Assembly: GCA_028284415.1 (NCBI GenBank)
Contig: JANQRU010000007.1
Coordinates: 744,001-808,000 of the forward strand
DNA length: 64,000 bases
Reading direction: 5' to 3'
Source: Pyrinomonadaceae bacterium
GTDB lineage: Bacteria; Acidobacteriota; Blastocatellia; Pyrinomonadales; Pyrinomonadaceae
Shown here: positions 52,547 to 62,024 of the stretch, in pieces
Numbering within the stretch: position 1 is the stretch's first letter
Layout: every line of letters starts with the position of its first letter
Made by a program: the position numbers and the translations under genes
The notes under the pieces: model-generated
Databases searched by the model: none
What the model was told of the DNA's origin: nothing
What the model saw: only the letters and a program-made list of their open reading frames with translations

Positions 52547-55500
52547 TTAATGATCGCCTTCCTTTTTCTTCTCGGGTTTAACATAATCCGGCATTGCTTT
52601 ATTTTGATTTTTAACGCCTGCCAGATATGTTGTCCTCGGCTGTGTATTGAGTTCGTAATTTAAGAGAGCATAATTACGTTTGTCTTTCTTACTCTTCGTT
52701 ATCTGACTATCTTTGTCATTCAGATTTCCAAAGACTATCGCATCTGCCGGGCAAGCCGACTGACAAGCAGTTACGACTTCGCCATCTCTGATCTCACGTC
52801 CATCCTTTTCAGCCTCAATTCTTGCAGCAGAAATTCTTTGCGTACAATATGTACATTTTTCCATCACACCACGACTACGAATGCTAACCTCCGGGTTACG
52901 CATCATTTTGTATTGTGGTGTATCCCAATCTTGGTAAAGTAGAAAATTAAATCTGCGAACCTTGTATGGACAGTTGTTTGAACAATAACGTGTTCCGATA
53001 CAACGGTTGTAAACCATATCATTCAAACCTTCTGCACTGTGAACGGTTGCGTGAACGGGACATACAACTTCACAAGGAGCTTGCTCACACTGCTGACATA
53101 AGACAGGTTGGAAATGTGGTCCTTCAACTTTGCTTGCATCTGTAATGTCATCGCCTTTGTAATATGCATCAATTCTCATCCAATGCATTTCACGGCTGCG
53201 TTCGACCTGTTCTTTTCCTACAACAGGAATATTATTTTCAGACTGACATGCAACCACACAGGAATTACAACCCACACAAGAATTCAAATCAATGGTCATC
53301 GCCCAACGATTATGTTCTTTATAAACATCGTCGAACTCATTTCCATACAGCGATTTTTTATATTGCTTCTCCGGTTTTTCATACTCTCCGGGATTTTCGA
53401 ACTTATCCATATCCCAGACTCTAACGAGGTCACGATTACCTACTTCGCTTTCAGATATATTGAAGTGAATTTGCGTTGAAGCGATTGTGGTTTGAACATT
53501 TGTGTTTGTTACAGAACCTTTTCCGAACCACAATGAATCCGACTTCTGAACATCGAAGACACTATAACCAAGTGAATTTGCTTCAGTATTTGTAGCTCCA
53601 TAAATATCCAGCTTCATACCGGCAATCCGACCTGCACGGGTTCTCCCATATCCCATAGAGAGAGTAATCACGTCATCGGGCTGTCCCGGTGCAATCCAAG
53701 CAGGAACTTTTTCTTTAATCTTCCCGCCATTGTATGTGACCTCAAGAAGATCGGAATTCATATTTCCACCTTTGGTTGTAATGAAGGATCTTCCTAATTC
53801 CCCACCAGCGTAATCGTTGTATTCCTTACTTTGATTAATGCCTAATCTCTGGGCTGTGTTTGGACTTATCAAAGCCACATTTTCCCAAGTTATCTTGTTC
53901 AAAGGTTTGGGTAACTCTTGTAGCCAGCCGTTATTTGCAAACCGACCATCATAAACTGATGGGTCAGGCAAAATGGCAATCTCTAGGTCTCCATCACCTT
54001 TTAATTCTTCCGTTGATTCACTTAGAAAGTCTGTGCTAACGGAAACAGTCTTAGTTGCCGCCTGTGAATTAGGAATAATTCCGTCGTGAACGACCTTTCT
54101 CCAATTATCTTCAAAAGTTTTCGGAGCGGCTGCACCATTTGTAGAGGCAGTCGTTGCTTGTGGAGCGGCTTCCGGCGTTGCCACAGGAGCAGGTGTTGGA
54201 GTAGTCTGCGCTTTTTCCTCCGTGGTATCTGCTTCCTTGTTCTCTTCGTCAGAAGACTCCTTGCTGGAAGAACCAAGAGTGGTTGCTGCGGTTGAAGGTG
54301 CCGCTTTTAATCCTTGTGTTTGCCAGAATTCTTGAACTACATTGTAACTTTTCTTTTCATAGTTTTCTTTGAAGAAAAGCTGCACTACCTCGTAAATTGA
54401 CCGACCATCATAAAGCGGTTCAATCAGAGGTTGGGCTATCGAAACTGTTCCATCAAAGGCTCTCGTATCAGCCCAAGATTCTAAATAATGAGTTCCCGCA
54501 ACGTGCCATTGGCAGAGAACACCGGTTTCATCTCTGTATTCACCCAAATGAACTCTAAAAGGAACTTTTTCCAATCTCTTTAGGTCTAGCTTGAGATCAA
54601 CAGGTGTGTTGTAAGAGGGGTTACCTCCCAAAACAACAAGCATTTTTACCTTGTTGTCATCAATATCTTTAACTAATTCGGCAAGTTGCTCTCTTTGCAA
54701 CTTATTCGGATTTGGTCTCAAAGGCTCAATGTAATCAACTGTTTGCCCAACTGCTCCTAAGGCATCATTCATTGCGTAAGCAAGTGCATGAACCATTGGC
54801 GGTTGATTTTCGCCAACAACGACAAGAGATTTACCTTTGTTTGATTGTAAATCTTTAGCCATCTCTTCGATCCACTTGGCATTTTCGCTGTAGCTTGAGC
54901 TAGCCCCTGAAACACCCATAGCTTTAGCAATTGCTTTAGCTATCTCCACCATTTGGCTTGGCTTAACGGCTAAACGGTGATCCGCTTTTGCCCCAGTTAA
55001 ACTCAAGGTTGTTTCAACCGCATACAAACGATTCATCTCTTTCTTGCCATTAGCTAATGAACGACTTTTTGAGAAATCTTTTATGTACCGAACATTGAAT
55101 TTAGAAAATAGGTCAGCATCTAGAGATAGAATTCGATCGGCTTTGTCATACTTATAAACAGGTTGAGCAGGTGAACCGAAAGCCATCTTTGAACCAGCAA
55201 TGGCATTATCATCATTGATTGGCTCATATTGAACAAGTTTTGCATTTGGCAATTCTTCTAAAAGACGCTTGAATTGGTCAATTAAAGCAGGAGATGTGAC
55301 AGTTTCTGTCAAAAATCTAATTCCTGCACCGCCGTTGCTACGATTTTCCTCAACCTTTGTTCTTAATTCATTTATGAATAATTGCCATGTTTTAGGAGCA
55401 CCGCGGAACGAAATTTCCTTGGAACGGTCAGGATCATACAGATTCAAAATTGAAGCTTGAGCTAGTGCATCCGTTGCACCCAAACTTCCCGGATGTTCCG

Positions 55501-55897
55501 GATTACCTTCAACTTTAGTTGGTTTACCTTCGCTTGAACGTCCTAAAACCCCTGTAGCTACACCACCAAGTGACATTGCTGTAGCAAAAAACAAAGGCTT
55601 ACCCGGAACTATTTCTTCAGGCTGAATAACATACGGAACAATTTTCTCAGCAGGCTGGATAACACATCCACTAAGCCCTGCGAACGCCAATGACGCCCCC
55701 ATAACTTTGATGAAGTTACGGCGACTCAAAGAACTGTCCCATTCTTCTGCTTGTTCCGGATATTCGTATTTAACGTATTCCTCAAATTCAGGTGCATCAA
55801 CAAATTCTTCAACACTACGCCAGTATTTTTTACCGCTTTGTTGGAGAATTTTATTTTTTAGTAATGCAAAGTTAGCTTTACTGTCTTTGCTTGCCAT
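52547..55897 (-). CDS. actB: Alternative complex III subunit ActB (molybdopterin-like plus Fe-S fusion)
   Basis: A 1116-residue fusion. RR at 59-60 starts a Tat-type signal, SRRNFIKVMGASLAFAGLSGC (C78). Residues about 80-750 resemble the large catalytic domain of molybdoenzymes, which in ActB binds no cofactor. Residues about 800-1050 carry the four Fe-S site motifs CVGCNSCVVAC, CQQCEQAPCEVVCP, CIGTRYCSNNCP and CTYCTQRI with ACQSACP. An acidic/Pro/Thr/Ala-rich low-complexity linker sits at about 536-596, longer than I would expect. The subunit moves electrons from the quinol site to ActA hemes. The start is well spaced behind AGGAAAA. Confidence 0.96.
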   Translation of the reverse strand: MASKDSKANFALLKNKILQQSGKKYWRSVEEFVDAPEFEEYVKYEYPEQAEEWDSSLSRRNFIKVMGASLAFAGLSGCVIQPAEKIVPYVIQPEEIVPGKPLFFATAMSLGGVATGVLGRSSEGKPTKVEGNPEHPGSLGATDALAQASILNLYDPDRSKEISFRGAPKTWQLFINELRTKVEENRSNGGAGIRFLTETVTSPALIDQFKRLLEELPNAKLVQYEPINDDNAIAGSKMAFGSPAQPVYKYDKADRILSLDADLFSKFNVRYIKDFSKSRSLANGKKEMNRLYAVETTLSLTGAKADHRLAVKPSQMVEIAKAIAKAMGVSGASSSYSENAKWIEEMAKDLQSNKGKSLVVVGENQPPMVHALAYAMNDALGAVGQTVDYIEPLRPNPNKLQREQLAELVKDIDDNKVKMLVVLGGNPSYNTPVDLKLDLKRLEKVPFRVHLGEYRDETGVLCQWHVAGTHYLESWADTRAFDGTVSIAQPLIEPLYDGRSIYEVVQLFFKENYEKKSYNVVQEFWQTQGLKAAPSTAATTLGSSSKESSDEENKEADTTEEKAQTTPTPAPVATPEAAPQATTASTNGAAAPKTFEDNWRKVVHDGIIPNSQAATKTVSVSTDFLSESTEELKGDGDLEIAILPDPSVYDGRFANNGWLQELPKPLNKITWENVALISPNTAQRLGINQSKEYNDYAGGELGRSFITTKGGNMNSDLLEVTYNGGKIKEKVPAWIAPGQPDDVITLSMGYGRTRAGRIAGMKLDIYGATNTEANSLGYSVFDVQKSDSLWFGKGSVTNTNVQTTIASTQIHFNISESEVGNRDLVRVWDMDKFENPGEYEKPEKQYKKSLYGNEFDDVYKEHNRWAMTIDLNSCVGCNSCVVACQSENNIPVVGKEQVERSREMHWMRIDAYYKGDDITDASKVEGPHFQPVLCQQCEQAPCEVVCPVHATVHSAEGLNDMVYNRCIGTRYCSNNCPYKVRRFNFLLYQDWDTPQYKMMRNPEVSIRSRGVMEKCTYCTQRISAARIEAEKDGREIRDGEVVTACQSACPADAIVFGNLNDKDSQITKSKKDKRNYALLNYELNTQPRTTYLAGVKNQNKAMPDYVKPEKKKEGDH

Positions 55898-55984
55898 TCG
55901 TTTTCCTCAATTAAAAGTGCAAAATTAAATGAAGTCGATTGTAGAAGTAATTTTGCAATTAGAATTTTTGATTTATTTCCCTTT

Positions 55985-56644
55985 TTATCTGTGACAGGTT
56001 GAACAACTTGTCAACAACTCTTTACTGCGAATCTTATAGTCTGCCTTCAGCTTTAATCTCTGCTCAGCAGTTAGATTGCTGTCCTTCCACTGCATATTGT
56101 AGATTTCAGATTTCGGTCGGATAAAATCCTCCGGCTGTCGGTGACAGGACAAACACCATTCCATTTGAAGTGTATTTTCCTGATAAACCGCCGGCATATT
56201 ATCTATCTGTCCGTGACAGGTTGAGCAACCGACACCTTTTGCTACATGAATACTGTGGTTGAAATACGCATAACCGGGCAAATCGTGAACTCTTTCCCAT
56301 TTGATAGGTTTGTTATCACGATAGCTTGCCCGAACAGGTTCTAAGTATTCTTGATCTGCATAAAGCTGATTATGACAATTCATACAAGTCTGTGTCGGTG
56401 GAATCCCTGCCGAGGCAGAGGTTTCTACCGATGTATGACAATAGCGACAGTCAATACCATCATCACCGACGTGGTGTTTATGACTAAATTGAACTGGCTG
56501 TTGTTTTTCTAAATAGCGACCGGTCAAATATGACGAACGTGCGAGCTGAGTGTAAGCGTAAAATGCAACACCAGCTAGAAGTACCGCTATAACAAGACTT
56601 GCCTTAGCTATGTTATTCGCTCCACGATGAAAGAGTTGAGCCAT
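55985..56644 (-). CDS. actA: Alternative complex III subunit ActA (pentaheme cytochrome c)
   Basis: A 219-residue protein with an N-terminal anchor helix (about residues 15-35). Five heme c sites are present: CRYCH, CMNCH, CSTCH, CLSCH and a final CSTCH. KHHVGDDGIDCRYCH and GIPPTQTCMNCHNQL are conserved in ActA. It is the first gene of the cluster, with 279 bases of AT-rich spacer before the divergent ROK gene's end, where the operon promoter must lie. The gene order actABCDEF then sco and cox is a typical arrangement. Confidence 0.95.
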   Translation of the reverse strand: MAQLFHRGANNIAKASLVIAVLLAGVAFYAYTQLARSSYLTGRYLEKQQPVQFSHKHHVGDDGIDCRYCHTSVETSASAGIPPTQTCMNCHNQLYADQEYLEPVRASYRDNKPIKWERVHDLPGYAYFNHSIHVAKGVGCSTCHGQIDNMPAVYQENTLQMEWCLSCHRQPEDFIRPKSEIYNMQWKDSNLTAEQRLKLKADYKIRSKELLTSCSTCHR

Positions 56645-56923
56645 CTTTATTTATCTCTTATTTTTAGTGTTTTTAAAGAAAATAGTTCACCCTAATCTTA
56701 GATTTAAAGTGATTATCCAAGATTGAAAATCAGACGAACCAAATTGTTAATTTATTAAGACCTACTGCAAAACTTACTTGTTGATTTTACCTAATCTTAT
56801 AAATTCCGCAAATTCTACTACAAAATAATTTCTTTATGGTTTTTGTGCAAGTTTTCACATAATTAGATTAGCTGATTAACATTATTAAGTTTTTTTTATT
56901 TAATCAATTAAAAAAGCTTGTAT

Positions 56924-57850
56924 TTATAATTCCATATCGGAAATTAATGCCACGCCTATAGCACTTGCGTTTTCACCAAGCTCTCCTTCAACCATTTCAA
57001 CCGTTTCAAAGCTTGGTGCAAATGCGAGTTCTTTACATCTTTGGACAATTGCGTCTAATACTAAATGTCCCGCTGTCATTATCTCGCCGCCAACAATAAC
57101 TTTCTCAATATTTAAGAGATTAATTACTCCGGCAATTGCCGTCCCTACATAAGTTCCTGTTCTCTCTAACATTAATTGAGCAAAATCATCTTCCTCATTA
57201 GCAGCTCTGACAACATCAGAAATAGTTATGTTATCTTCACCAACCAAATTTAAAGATGAAGTTGGATCTTGATGAAACCAATTTTTAACGCGACGAATTA
57301 TATTGGCTGAAGAAGCTACATCTTCAAGCTTCATACCTTCGGAGTTAATAGTCATATGTCCGAATTCTCCCGCAAATCCGGAGACTCCGTGCCAGAGTTT
57401 GCCATGAAAAATCAAAGCACCACCGATTCCCATTCCGAGTGTTACATAAAATATATCTTTATTTCCGCGTCCGGCTCCGAGAAAATACTCTCCATAAGCA
57501 GCCGCATTAGCATCGTTTTCGATATAAATGCTTAATTTAGTGGCATTTTCAAGTTCATTCAACAGATCAATCTCTGCATGCTCAGGTATATGCTTTGAGT
57601 AAACTACCTTTTTTGTCAAACGATTAAAAAGTCCTGGTACAGCAACACCTAATTTCTTAAAGTCTCCAAATTTATTTCTCGCTTGATCTATAAACTCTAT
57701 AAGTTGGGGAGCGGTTTCTTCTTCAATAACTAAAGGGGTTCTTAATGAATCAACTATTTTGCCACTTTTTTCTAGACAAACAGCAACCATTTCAGAATTT
57801 TTGACTTCAACCCCAACGAGCCTTACATTTTGTGTGGTATTTTCATCCAT
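56924..57850 (-). CDS. ROK-family protein lacking the zinc motif
   Basis: A 308-residue protein of the ROK fold (glucokinase/NagC group). ENDANAAAYGEY (D113 as catalytic base), VTLGMGIGGALIFHGKLWHG and GEFGHMTINSEG are clearly ROK. The usual CxCGxxGCxE zinc motif that should follow GHMTINSEG is absent; the text goes straight to MKLEDVASSANIIRR. The N-terminal phosphate loop, normally DxGGT, reads VGVEVKNSE here. No helix-turn-helix precedes it. It may therefore not be a sugar kinase but a sugar sensor or a degenerate relative. Its stop lies 279 bases before actA. Confidence 0.85.
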   Translation of the reverse strand: MDENTTQNVRLVGVEVKNSEMVAVCLEKSGKIVDSLRTPLVIEEETAPQLIEFIDQARNKFGDFKKLGVAVPGLFNRLTKKVVYSKHIPEHAEIDLLNELENATKLSIYIENDANAAAYGEYFLGAGRGNKDIFYVTLGMGIGGALIFHGKLWHGVSGFAGEFGHMTINSEGMKLEDVASSANIIRRVKNWFHQDPTSSLNLVGEDNITISDVVRAANEEDDFAQLMLERTGTYVGTAIAGVINLLNIEKVIVGGEIMTAGHLVLDAIVQRCKELAFAPSFETVEMVEGELGENASAIGVALISDMEL

Positions 57851-57891
57851 TATTTACAAACTTTTAGCAACAATCTATAAGGAAGGAAACT

Positions 57892-58002
57892 ATGGCGATT
57901 TTATTCGCAACTATCGCCAGTGTCAAACAAATTTACCATATAGCGAAAGGTTTGACTCAAACCTTTGATAAAGTTACTCTTTTATATTCTGTCATTTGGT
58001 AA
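57892..58002 (+). CDS. Possible 36-residue leader peptide before dedA
   Basis: ATG at 57892 behind a strong AAGGAA ribosome site, stop at 58000-58002, 21 bases before the dedA start. The product (MAILFATIASVKQIY...) is mildly hydrophobic. The same stretch forms two hairpins: GGCGAT/ATCGCC (57895-57900 with 57913-57918) and AAAGGTTTG/CAAACCTTT (57946-57954 with 57958-57966). Coding or structured leader are both possible. Confidence 0.3.
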   Translation: MAILFATIASVKQIYHIAKGLTQTFDKVTLLYSVIW

Positions 58003-58023
58003 AAACCCCTAGAATTTGGCTTT

Positions 58024-58758
58024 ATGGAACAACAATTTTACCAATTATTTGAGCAATACGGTATTTATGCAGTTTTTGCACTTTGCACTGTTGAAGGTGA
58101 TATAACACTCTTACTTGCCGGGGTTTTAGCTCACAATGGATATTTCGGACCATACAGTTTTTTGAAGGTTTATATCTTCGGAACACTTGGCGGTATGGTG
58201 GGCGATACCTTCGGTTATACAATTGGACGATTGTTTCGAAAATCTGTTGAGAATTACAGTTTTTACAAAATGGCTCAGCCCCGAATCGAACGTCTCATCG
58301 AAAAATTTGGTGGATTCTCATTAATTGTTTCAAAATATATCTATGGCATCAGAACCGCGATGTGTCTGTTTAACGGAGTCGGAAGAATGCCATTCCGAAA
58401 ATTTATAATTCTGGATTTCATAAGCTGTTCGATTTGGGTTCTGATGCTTTCAAGCGTCGGATATTTTTTCAGCGGGGCGATCACAACCATTATCGGAGAC
58501 GTCAAACAAATCGGTGTCGCATTATTCTTTATTGCACTCGTTGGAATAATTTCTTTTTATCTGATAGAAAAATTCCTTCTTTCGCAAAAAATTGAGGATG
58601 CTGATCCTGAAACGATTCATAAGATCGAAGAAAAATTGCATGATATAGAAGAAAAACTTCACATAGGTCATTCACAAAGTCCCGATAGAGACAGAAAAAA
58701 AGAGTCTGAAAATCTTGGGCAAACTGTTAAAAAAAAAGCTAAAGTCGTCGGCGAATAA
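58024..58758 (+). CDS. DedA family membrane protein
   Basis: A 244-residue membrane protein of the DedA (SNARE-associated/VTT) family. Residues about 13-35 (GIYAVFALCTVEGDITLLLAGVLA) carry the conserved acidic residue. SKYIYGIRTAMCLFNGVGRMPFRKF is the conserved Gly-x-x-Arg region of DedA proteins, followed by two more helices. These proteins flip phospholipids or carrier lipids. The last 50 residues are a hydrophilic, Glu/Lys/His-rich tail that may form a coiled coil, a feature outside the core family. It begins a plus-strand run with the GHMP kinase gene. Confidence 0.92.
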   Translation: MEQQFYQLFEQYGIYAVFALCTVEGDITLLLAGVLAHNGYFGPYSFLKVYIFGTLGGMVGDTFGYTIGRLFRKSVENYSFYKMAQPRIERLIEKFGGFSLIVSKYIYGIRTAMCLFNGVGRMPFRKFIILDFISCSIWVLMLSSVGYFFSGAITTIIGDVKQIGVALFFIALVGIISFYLIEKFLLSQKIEDADPETIHKIEEKLHDIEEKLHIGHSQSPDRDRKKESENLGQTVKKKAKVVGE

Positions 58759-58870
58759 CCCGCCAATGTGAAAATCCACTCCCTCAACTGCATTTTTTAT
58801 TATTTTGAAGTAATATCTTTTCGAGTAATCTTAAATTCTTATTCTTTAATATTTTAGAGGAAAACAATCT

Positions 58871-59878
58871 GTGATAATCGAATCATCTGCCCCGACAAGA
58901 GTTGATTTAGCTGGTGGGACTATTGATATTCCGCCAATTTTCTTGTTTCACGAAGGTGCAGCAACTGTAAACTTTGCGGTTAGCCTCCTAGCCAAATGTA
59001 AAATAGAAACACGAAATGACAGCAAAATTGTCATTGAATCCATTGACCGACGTGCAAAATTTGAAACTTCTGTCGAAAACATTGGTAGTTTAAAAGATGA
59101 ACGTCGCCTTGAATTGCTTTCTAAACTGATTTATTTCTTCAAACCCGAGGTTGGTTTCAATATGACGACGGAATCGCAAGCCCCCGCCGGAGCAGGACTT
59201 GCAGGTTCTTCGACTCTAAATATTGCCTGCATCGGGGCACTAAACAAACTCGTCGGAAATCGTTATTCACCCGAAAGATTTATTCCCATCGCGGCTAATG
59301 TTGAAACGACGGTAATTAAAGTTCCTGCTGGTTATCAGGATTATTATTCTGCTCAATACGGAGGTGTCGCTTGCATACATTTTCGAGCAGATGGAATGGA
59401 ACGGGAAGCACTAGAAGTTGATACAAAAACCTTGGAAGATAGAATCGTTGTAATTTACACAGGTGAACCTAGAAACTCAGGAACTAATAACTGGGAAATT
59501 ACCAAACGTCATATAGATGGTGATAAAGAACTATTTGAAATATTTGATGGAATACGAGATGGCTCACTTGAATTAAGAGAAGCACTGCTTGAAAAAGACT
59601 GGGAAAAAACAGGTGAAATCTTAAAAAAAGGACATCCGCTAAGAAAACGTCTTTCACCGAATATCACCACCCCCTGGATGGATGAAATCATTGAAAAAGC
59701 TGAATCAAATGGGGCGATAGCAACTAAAGTCTGTGGTGCTGGCGGCGGCGGATGTATTGCATTTTTCTGCGAAGAAGGTCGTAAAAATGAAGTTGAAGAA
59801 GTTTTAGACGCCGAGCAGGAAGTCAAAGTTTTAGACTGGAAGCTTTCCGAAGAGGGCTTAGTAATTAAAGAGTATTAA
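58871..59878 (+). CDS. GHMP-family sugar kinase
   Basis: A 335-residue kinase starting with GTG at 58871, 11 bases after a GAGG ribosome site. APTRVDLAGGTID is the first motif of the family, the ATP loop is PAGAGLAGSST at residues 105-115, and KVCGAGGGGCIAFFC is the third GHMP motif. The combination PAGYQDYYSAQYGGV fits the D-glycero-D-manno-heptose 7-phosphate or galactokinase-like branches; I cannot fix the sugar. It is 112 bases after dedA and 87 bases before an exported protein gene. Confidence 0.9.
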   Translation: MIIESSAPTRVDLAGGTIDIPPIFLFHEGAATVNFAVSLLAKCKIETRNDSKIVIESIDRRAKFETSVENIGSLKDERRLELLSKLIYFFKPEVGFNMTTESQAPAGAGLAGSSTLNIACIGALNKLVGNRYSPERFIPIAANVETTVIKVPAGYQDYYSAQYGGVACIHFRADGMEREALEVDTKTLEDRIVVIYTGEPRNSGTNNWEITKRHIDGDKELFEIFDGIRDGSLELREALLEKDWEKTGEILKKGHPLRKRLSPNITTPWMDEIIEKAESNGAIATKVCGAGGGGCIAFFCEEGRKNEVEEVLDAEQEVKVLDWKLSEEGLVIKEY

Positions 59879-59964
59879 AACCAAATAAAATTTTAGGCAA
59901 ATTCATCCATTCTTTTATCCTCAAACTTTTAAGACAACGAGATTTTTATTGAGGGAATTATTCT

Positions 59965-60708
59965 ATGAAAAGATTTACATTTATCTTCTTAATTTTGCTT
60001 TTTGCATTGAATATACAAGCACAAAACTTCTCGCGTTTGGAAGAATTGGCTGACCAGTTAAAAAATCAAACTGACAAATTGATAGAATTGACCTCAAAAA
60101 AAATTAAAAAGAGAAGCGAAAATTCGCGTGATGATCTCGAACAAGCTTTCTTGGCTGAACAGATGTATGTGAGTGCAAAACTCATAGAAAATTTAATTGA
60201 TCGCAAACGCTCTGCAGAAGAACTTCGTATGTCAGGGAAAATTCTTTCAAATATGACTCGTCGAACTGCAAGGTTTAGGTCGAACCAATCTGAGTGGCAA
60301 AGTGTCACGGAAACCATAAGCAATTTGAATAACGAATTTAGACTCTACGAAGGCAATAAAAAAGATGATGACGATGAGATCGAAGAGGATGAAAATCGCT
60401 TAATCGTCGGAAGAGTTTTTTGGCGTGGGAAAGTTGATAACGAAGTCCAGCTGGTTATTAGAGATTTAAATCTTCAGGTTAAGACCATCTCAGGTCAAAG
60501 CTATCCTCCGGGAACATTTAGCTTCACATCCAGACTTCAGAAAGACAATAGCTTAAGGGTTGATGTGAAAAAAGATGAGGGTCGTGGAAATGCTCGGGTT
60601 ATTCAACAACCAAACATACAAAATAATTACACAACTATCATCCAAATTTTAGATACAGACAAAGGTGCCAGAGATTATGCTTTAGAAATTTTTTGGTACA
60701 AGCAATAG
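59965..60708 (+). CDS. Exported protein with a helical N-terminal half, function unknown
   Basis: A 247-residue protein with a signal peptide (MKRFTFIFLILLFALNIQA, cleavage after QA). Residues about 22-125 are helical and charged with heptad-like repeats (LEELADQLKNQTDKLIELTSKKIKKR), followed by an acidic patch (KKDDDDEIEEDENR). Residues about 140-247 form a strand-rich small domain (VGRVFWRGKVDNEVQLVIRDLNLQ). I do not recognise a family. It is on the plus strand after the GHMP kinase gene and converges with purQ. Confidence 0.8.
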   Translation: MKRFTFIFLILLFALNIQAQNFSRLEELADQLKNQTDKLIELTSKKIKKRSENSRDDLEQAFLAEQMYVSAKLIENLIDRKRSAEELRMSGKILSNMTRRTARFRSNQSEWQSVTETISNLNNEFRLYEGNKKDDDDEIEEDENRLIVGRVFWRGKVDNEVQLVIRDLNLQVKTISGQSYPPGTFSFTSRLQKDNSLRVDVKKDEGRGNARVIQQPNIQNNYTTIIQILDTDKGARDYALEIFWYKQ

Positions 60709-60721
60709 AAAAATATAAATT

Positions 60722-61423
60722 TTAGCTAACCAAAGTAGCGATTGAGTTTGAAATAGAACGGAATATTTCCCTTCCATCATTTGAACCCAATAGTTCCTCA
60801 CAGGCTCTTTCGGGATGAGGCATCATTCCTAAAACATTTCTATCTAAATTACAGATACCCGCAATATTTGAACGTGAACCATTGGGATTTGAATCTTCGC
60901 TTACTCCACCATCTTCTTCACAATAGCGAAAGACTATCTGATTGTTTTCCTCTAGTTGATGAAAAGTTTCATCATCACAAACATAATTTCCTTCTGCGTG
61001 AGCGATCGGTATTGAGAGCACTTTTTCTTCTTCAATCTCATTTGTATATGGGGTTTCATTGTTTTCCACTCTGATATTTACGTGCTTACAAATAAAATGT
61101 AGTCCCTCGTTTCGCATCAAAGCTCCGGGTAACAATCCCGCTTCGCATAAAATCTGAAATCCATTGCAAATCCCGAAAACAAATTTCCCTTCAGCAGCAA
61201 AATCTTTTACCGCATTCATCACGGGCGAAAATCTAGCTAAAGCTCCTGCACGCAAATAATCTCCGTAGGAAAATCCGCCGGGGACAATAATCGCATCATA
61301 CTGACTTAAATCCGTCTCCTTATGCCAAATAAAATCTACGGGTTGACCGACATGTTTGCTGATTACATGATAAGCATCATGATCACAATTTGAACCGGGA
61401 AAAACTATAACTCCAAATTTCAT
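60722..61423 (-). CDS. purQ: Phosphoribosylformylglycinamidine synthase subunit PurQ
   Basis: A 233-residue glutamine amidotransferase of purine synthesis; it releases ammonia from glutamine for FGAM synthase. [19 protein letters not shown] is a family motif, the catalytic Cys is in [14 protein letters not shown], and the His/Glu of the triad are in GMMPHPERA. The separate PurQ plus small PurS arrangement means the large PurL is encoded elsewhere. purS lies 90 bases upstream on the same strand; the gap is large but no terminator is seen. Confidence 0.97.
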   Translation of the reverse strand: MKFGVIVFPGSNCDHDAYHVISKHVGQPVDFIWHKETDLSQYDAIIVPGGFSYGDYLRAGALARFSPVMNAVKDFAAEGKFVFGICNGFQILCEAGLLPGALMRNEGLHFICKHVNIRVENNETPYTNEIEEEKVLSIPIAHAEGNYVCDDETFHQLEENNQIVFRYCEEDGGVSEDSNPNGSRSNIAGICNLDRNVLGMMPHPERACEELLGSNDGREIFRSISNSIATLVS

Positions 61424-61513
61424 AATAGTATTTGTTAAATAGATGTTTGTTAGTTGTTAATGTAATGAAACAGGTTTGTTAGAAACAATTATAAATCAAT
61501 GTACAATTTGAAA

Positions 61514-61762
61514 TTAGCCGGTTACTAACTCGACCCTGTAATCTTCAATAACGGGGTTTGCAAGCACATCTTTAGCAATTTTTTCTGCTGTATTTTTTGC
61601 TTCCTCTTCTGACATATCAGCACTTAATGCGATTTCAAAATACTTACCTTGTCGCACATCGCCAATATTCTCAAAACCGAGTAATTCAGCCGAGTGATGA
61701 ATTGCTTTTCCTTGCGGATCAAGAACGCTTGGTTTTAATGTTACATAAACTTTAGCTTTCAT
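61514..61762 (-). CDS. purS: Phosphoribosylformylglycinamidine synthase subunit PurS
   Basis: An 82-residue subunit starting at the ATG at 61762, with GGAG six bases upstream; the TTG 12 bases earlier is inside that ribosome site. The sequence has KVYVTLKPSVLDPQGKAIHHSAELLGF at the start and VRQGKYFEIALS in the middle, which define PurS. It bridges PurQ and PurL in the FGAM synthase complex. It sits just upstream of purQ, as is usual. Confidence 0.96.
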   Translation of the reverse strand: MKAKVYVTLKPSVLDPQGKAIHHSAELLGFENIGDVRQGKYFEIALSADMSEEEAKNTAEKIAKDVLANPVIEDYRVELVTG

Positions 61763-62024
61763 AAATTTCTCCAATAAAAAAATAAAATTTTACGCAAATT
61801 CTTGAGATATGCAACGTCTTTATGTTAAATTCACGGTAATTTCAAACTTTATTGCAAGAAAGCCGACATTAATCGTTTACTAATTTGAGGAAAAAACAAA
61901 CATCCAAATAAATTTGAATGAGTGGTAGCTAAACTTGAAAAACTCCCTATTCAAAGGAAAAAAGTTTGCAAAGCGTGCAATAATAAATCTAATTTAATTA
62001 AAAACAAGAGGAAAAAATAAAACT

